DNA from: CAYVKY01 sp964452115
GTDB taxonomy: Bacteria > Bacteroidota > Ignavibacteria > Tepidaquicellales > Tepidaquicellaceae
NCBI GenBank assembly: GCA_964452115.1
Contig: CAYVKY010000110.1
Coordinates: 1-7,837, forward strand
DNA: 7,837 bases
Direction of reading: 5' to 3'
Below are positions 5,302 to 7,837 of this stretch, in pieces. The notes under the pieces were generated by a model. That model did not search any database. It was not told where the DNA came from and saw only the letters and a program-made list of their open reading frames with translations. The first letter of the stretch is position 1. Each line of letters opens with the position of its first letter. Both the position numbers and the translations under genes were made by a program.

Positions 5302-7557
5302 ATGATTCGCAAACAAGATGCTTTAGATTATCACTCAAAGGGACGCGCAGGAAAAATCGAGGTTAGTTCCACAAAACCGTGTACAACTCAGAGAGAGCTG
5401 TCGCTGGCTTATACTCCGGGTGTGGCGGAGCCCTGCCTTGAGATTAAAGAGAAACCTGATGACGTCTATAAATACACTGCAAAGGGTAATCTGGTTGCAG
5501 TGGTGTCCAACGGTACCGCAGTGCTCGGGCTCGGTAATATCGGACCTGAAGCGGGCAAACCCGTTATGGAAGGGAAAGGAATTTTATTCAAAAGATTTGC
5601 GGACATTGACGTTTTTGATATTGAGCTAAAATCTCTTGTTCCGGATGATATTATCAAAACGGTTCAGATGCTCGAGCCGACTTTCGGAGGAATCAATCTT
5701 GAAGACATCAAGGCGCCTGAATGTTTTTACATTGAGGAAGAACTCATCAAAACGATGAACATCCCCGTTTTCCACGACGACCAGCACGGAACCGCCATCA
5801 TCAGCGGAGCTGCACTGATTAACGCTCTGGAGATTGTCAATAAAAAAATTGACGAGGTGAAAGTTGTTTTCAGCGGTGCGGGAGCGGCGGGTATAGCCTG
5901 TGCGCGGCTCTATGAAAAACTTGGAATTAAAAGGGAAAACATTCTGCTTGTGGATACAAAAGGGGTTGTATATAAAGGGCGCGCCGAAGGTATGAATAAG
6001 TACAAGGAATATTTTGCATCGGACACTTCAAAGAGAACGCTTGCAGAAGCTGTTGACGGTGCGGACGTCTTTTGCGGAGTTTCTGCAAAGGGAATTCTTA
6101 CTCAGGAAATGATTAAGAAAATGGCACGCGACCCGCTGATTTTTGCAATGGCAAATCCCGACCCTGAAATCACTTTCGAGGAAGCAACCGAAGCCAGACC
6201 TGACGCAATTGTGGCAACAGGCAGGAGCGACTATCCGAATCAGGTGAACAACGTGCTGGGCTTTCCGTTCATTTTCCGCGGCGCACTGGATACGCGCGCA
6301 ACAACGATTAACGACGAAATGAAAATCGCCGCATCGCACGCGCTCGCTTCTCTTGCAAAAGAAGATGTGCCGGACTCCGTGATGAGGGCTTACGGTGAAA
6401 CGAGAATTGAATTCGGCAGGCATTACATCATTCCAAAACCGTTTGATTCACGCGTACTTTATAAAGTGGCGCCGGCTGTGGCAAAAGCGGCAATGGACTC
6501 GGGAGTTGCACGAGTGCGCATTGATGACTTCGAAGCATACAGAGATTCACTTGAAGCGCGGCTCGGAAGGACAAGCCAGATTACACGTTTCTTCATTCAC
6601 AAGGCAAAGGATTCTCCGAAGCGCATCGTATTCCCGGAAGGCGAAGAAGAAAAGATTCTCAGAGCGGCGCAGATTGTGATTGATGAAAAAATTGCAAAGC
6701 CGATTCTGCTCGGAAGTCCCGATAAAATTGAAGCAAAGATTCACGAACTAAATCTGAATATAGATAAGTCGAAAGCAGAAATTCTGAAACCGTCGGAAAA
6801 CGATAAGTATGAATTTTATGCGCAGGATTATTTCAAACTGAGGCAGCGCAAAGGTATGGCTCTGCCCGATGCAATGAGGCAGACAAAAATTCCGAATATT
6901 TTCGGAATGCTGATGGTGAAGAATAATGATGCGGACGGATTGATTTCCGGGCTCACACAGCATTATCCCGAAACCGTGAGACCTGCGCTTCAGATAATCG
7001 GCAAAAAGCCAGGCATACATATCATCGCGGGAATTTATATGCTGGTGTTTAAAAACCGTACATTGTTTATCACCGACCCGACAGTAAACATTAATCCGAG
7101 TGCAGAAGATTTATCGGAGATTACAATGCTCGCGGCGGAAACGGTGAAGGCATTTGATTTCGTACCGAAAGTTGCGATGTTGTCATTCAGCAATTTCGGA
7201 AGCACCCGCCATCCGCTGACGGAAAAAGCAGGTAAAGCGGTGGAAATTGTGAAAAGCAAAATGCCGGATTTAATGATTGACGGCGAAATGTTTGCGGATA
7301 TGGCATTGAGAAATGATGTATTGAAATCTGTGTATCCATTTACAACATTAACGGAATCAGCGAATCTGCTTGTGTGCCCCGACCTGACGTCCGCTAATAT
7401 TGCATACAAACTTCTCGTTGCAGCAGGCGATGCATCGGCAATCGGTCCGATTCTTATGGGCATAAACAAGCCCGTGTATTTATTAGGTCCCGAAAGCTTT
7501 GTTGACGACATCGTGAACATCACGGCAATGGCAGTATATGAAGCCAAGCTGAAGTAA
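5302..7557 (+). CDS. maeB: NADP-dependent malic enzyme with C-terminal phosphotransacetylase-like domain
   Basis: This cytoplasmic enzyme oxidatively decarboxylates malate to pyruvate and CO2 while reducing NAD(P)+, feeding pyruvate/acetyl-CoA and supplying NADPH. Its 751 residues match the hybrid MaeB family (about 750). The malic-enzyme part spans 1-425: LAYTPGVAEPC at 35-45 (catalytic Tyr37), EGKGILFKRF at 90-99 (Lys92 or Lys97), metal ligands in LEDIKAPE (133-140) and FHDDQHGTA (157-165), the nucleotide-binding loop FSGAGAAGIA at 190-199 and VDTKGV at 217-222. Residues 428-751 are the phosphotransacetylase-like domain (LSFSNFGS at 627-634, MIDGEMFADMAL at 658-669, PDLTSANIAYKLL at 693-705). 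Where true Pta enzymes carry the catalytic Ser-Arg (DLSRG), this protein reads VYLLGPES, so the domain is probably regulatory (acetyl-CoA sensing and oligomerisation), as in E. coli MaeB. NADP preference is from the family. The first ATG gives the usual N-terminus. It is divergent from gatE and convergent with the next gene. Confidence 0.95.
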   Translation: MIRKQDALDYHSKGRAGKIEVSSTKPCTTQRELSLAYTPGVAEPCLEIKEKPDDVYKYTAKGNLVAVVSNGTAVLGLGNIGPEAGKPVMEGKGILFKRFADIDVFDIELKSLVPDDIIKTVQMLEPTFGGINLEDIKAPECFYIEEELIKTMNIPVFHDDQHGTAIISGAALINALEIVNKKIDEVKVVFSGAGAAGIACARLYEKLGIKRENILLVDTKGVVYKGRAEGMNKYKEYFASDTSKRTLAEAVDGADVFCGVSAKGILTQEMIKKMARDPLIFAMANPDPEITFEEATEARPDAIVATGRSDYPNQVNNVLGFPFIFRGALDTRATTINDEMKIAASHALASLAKEDVPDSVMRAYGETRIEFGRHYIIPKPFDSRVLYKVAPAVAKAAMDSGVARVRIDDFEAYRDSLEARLGRTSQITRFFIHKAKDSPKRIVFPEGEEEKILRAAQIVIDEKIAKPILLGSPDKIEAKIHELNLNIDKSKAEILKPSENDKYEFYAQDYFKLRQRKGMALPDAMRQTKIPNIFGMLMVKNNDADGLISGLTQHYPETVRPALQIIGKKPGIHIIAGIYMLVFKNRTLFITDPTVNINPSAEDLSEITMLAAETVKAFDFVPKVAMLSFSNFGSTRHPLTEKAGKAVEIVKSKMPDLMIDGEMFADMALRNDVLKSVYPFTTLTESANLLVCPDLTSANIAYKLLVAAGDASAIGPILMGINKPVYLLGPESFVDDIVNITAMAVYEAKLK

Positions 7558-7576
7558 AACGTATAAAAATTAGCAA

Positions 7577-7612
7577 ATAAAAACGGCGAATCAATTGATT
7601 CGCCGTTTTTAT
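7577..7612. terminator. Bidirectional intrinsic terminator, perfect 36-nt palindrome
   Basis: The two halves are exact reverse complements about a centre at 7594/7595, with core arms ACGGCGAATCA and TGATTCGCCGT. The stem is flanked by five A on the left and five T on the right, so a GC-containing hairpin followed by a U-run forms in either direction. It starts about 20 nt after the maeB stop and lies about 20 nt from the stop of the convergent sorting-domain gene, the expected place for a shared terminator. Confidence 0.9.
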
Positions 7613-7631
7613 AATTATTAATTGAAACTGA

Positions 7632-7837
7632 TTATTTCACCAGTGACATTTTCTTTACCTGTGAGAATCCGTTTACATCCAGTTTGTAGAAGTAAATTCC
7701 GCTTGACAGATTTGACGCATTGAATTCATAGTTATATGTTCCTGCTGTCATATTCTGATTTACGAGTGTTGCAACTTCTTTTCCTAAGATGTTGTAAACT
7801 TTCAGGCTCACCATTCCGGATTTCGGAATTGCAAAGT
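7632..7837 (-). CDS. C-terminal end of a protein with a type IX secretion type A sorting domain (N-terminus beyond window)
   Basis: Only the last 68 complete codons are visible; the frame stays open to the right edge, so the body and function of the protein are unknown. The tail reads FAIPKSGMVSLKVYNILGKE, then VATLVN, AGTYNYEFNASNLSSGIYFYKL and KKMSLVK before TAA. This is the type A C-terminal sorting domain (Por secretion system/type IX): a beta-strand with VYNILGKEV, an 'aG-y-fna..L.sGiY.Y' strand and a final K-K-M-x-LVK. Such a domain sends proteins across the outer membrane, where it is usually cleaved and the cargo released or attached to the surface. The Met at 7812-7814 lies inside the domain and is not a start. 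It converges on maeB and shares the palindromic terminator. Confidence 0.92.
   Translation of the reverse strand, partial: FAIPKSGMVSLKVYNILGKEVATLVNQNMTAGTYNYEFNASNLSSGIYFYKLDVNGFSQVKKMSLVK

Noticed and set aside
7035..7547. Minus-strand open frame opposite the maeB phosphotransacetylase domain
   Set aside because: It is a shadow of conserved maeB codons; no upstream signal or motif supports it.

Overview
The window looks like a chromosomal segment from a bacterium of the Bacteroidota/Chlorobi/Ignavibacteria (FCB) group. Three signs point there: a TonB-dependent outer-membrane receptor, the C-terminal tail of a protein ending in a type IX secretion (type A) sorting domain, and genes whose AT-rich leaders lack clear Shine-Dalgarno sites. 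The tail's phrasing (VYNILGKEVATLVN, SSGIYFYKL, KKMSLVK) resembles Ignavibacteria-type sorting domains. The species cannot be fixed from this sequence.

Layout, left to right. Positions 1-978 (minus) hold the N-terminal 326 residues of a TonB-dependent receptor that runs off the left edge. Just upstream on the same strand (1055-1558) is a small single-membrane-helix protein with a Cys pair and a Pro-Pro-Pro tail; the two probably form an uptake-related unit. The 76-bp gap between them carries a perfect 17-bp palindrome. A 255-bp intergenic stretch (1559-1813) contains a candidate Bacteroidota-type promoter and a composite repeat: a GC-rich hairpin flanked by two tandem heptamer repeats.

Positions 1814-5117 (minus) encode gatE followed by gatD, overlapping by 8 nt. 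They are the two subunits of the archaeal-type Glu-tRNA(Gln) amidotransferase, which turns misacylated Glu-tRNA(Gln) into Gln-tRNA(Gln). GatD liberates ammonia from asparagine or glutamine, and GatE binds the tRNA, activates the glutamate and receives the ammonia. This enzyme is textbook-archaeal, so its presence in a clearly bacterial neighbourhood is the main point of interest. The catalytic residues are intact.

Divergent from gatE across 184 bp is maeB (5302-7557, plus), a malic enzyme fused to a phosphotransacetylase-like regulatory domain. It ends before a perfect 36-nt palindrome that can terminate transcription from both sides, because the next gene (7632 to the right edge, minus; the sorting-domain protein) converges on it. 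No RNA genes, CRISPR arrays, insertion sequences or phage genes were seen.
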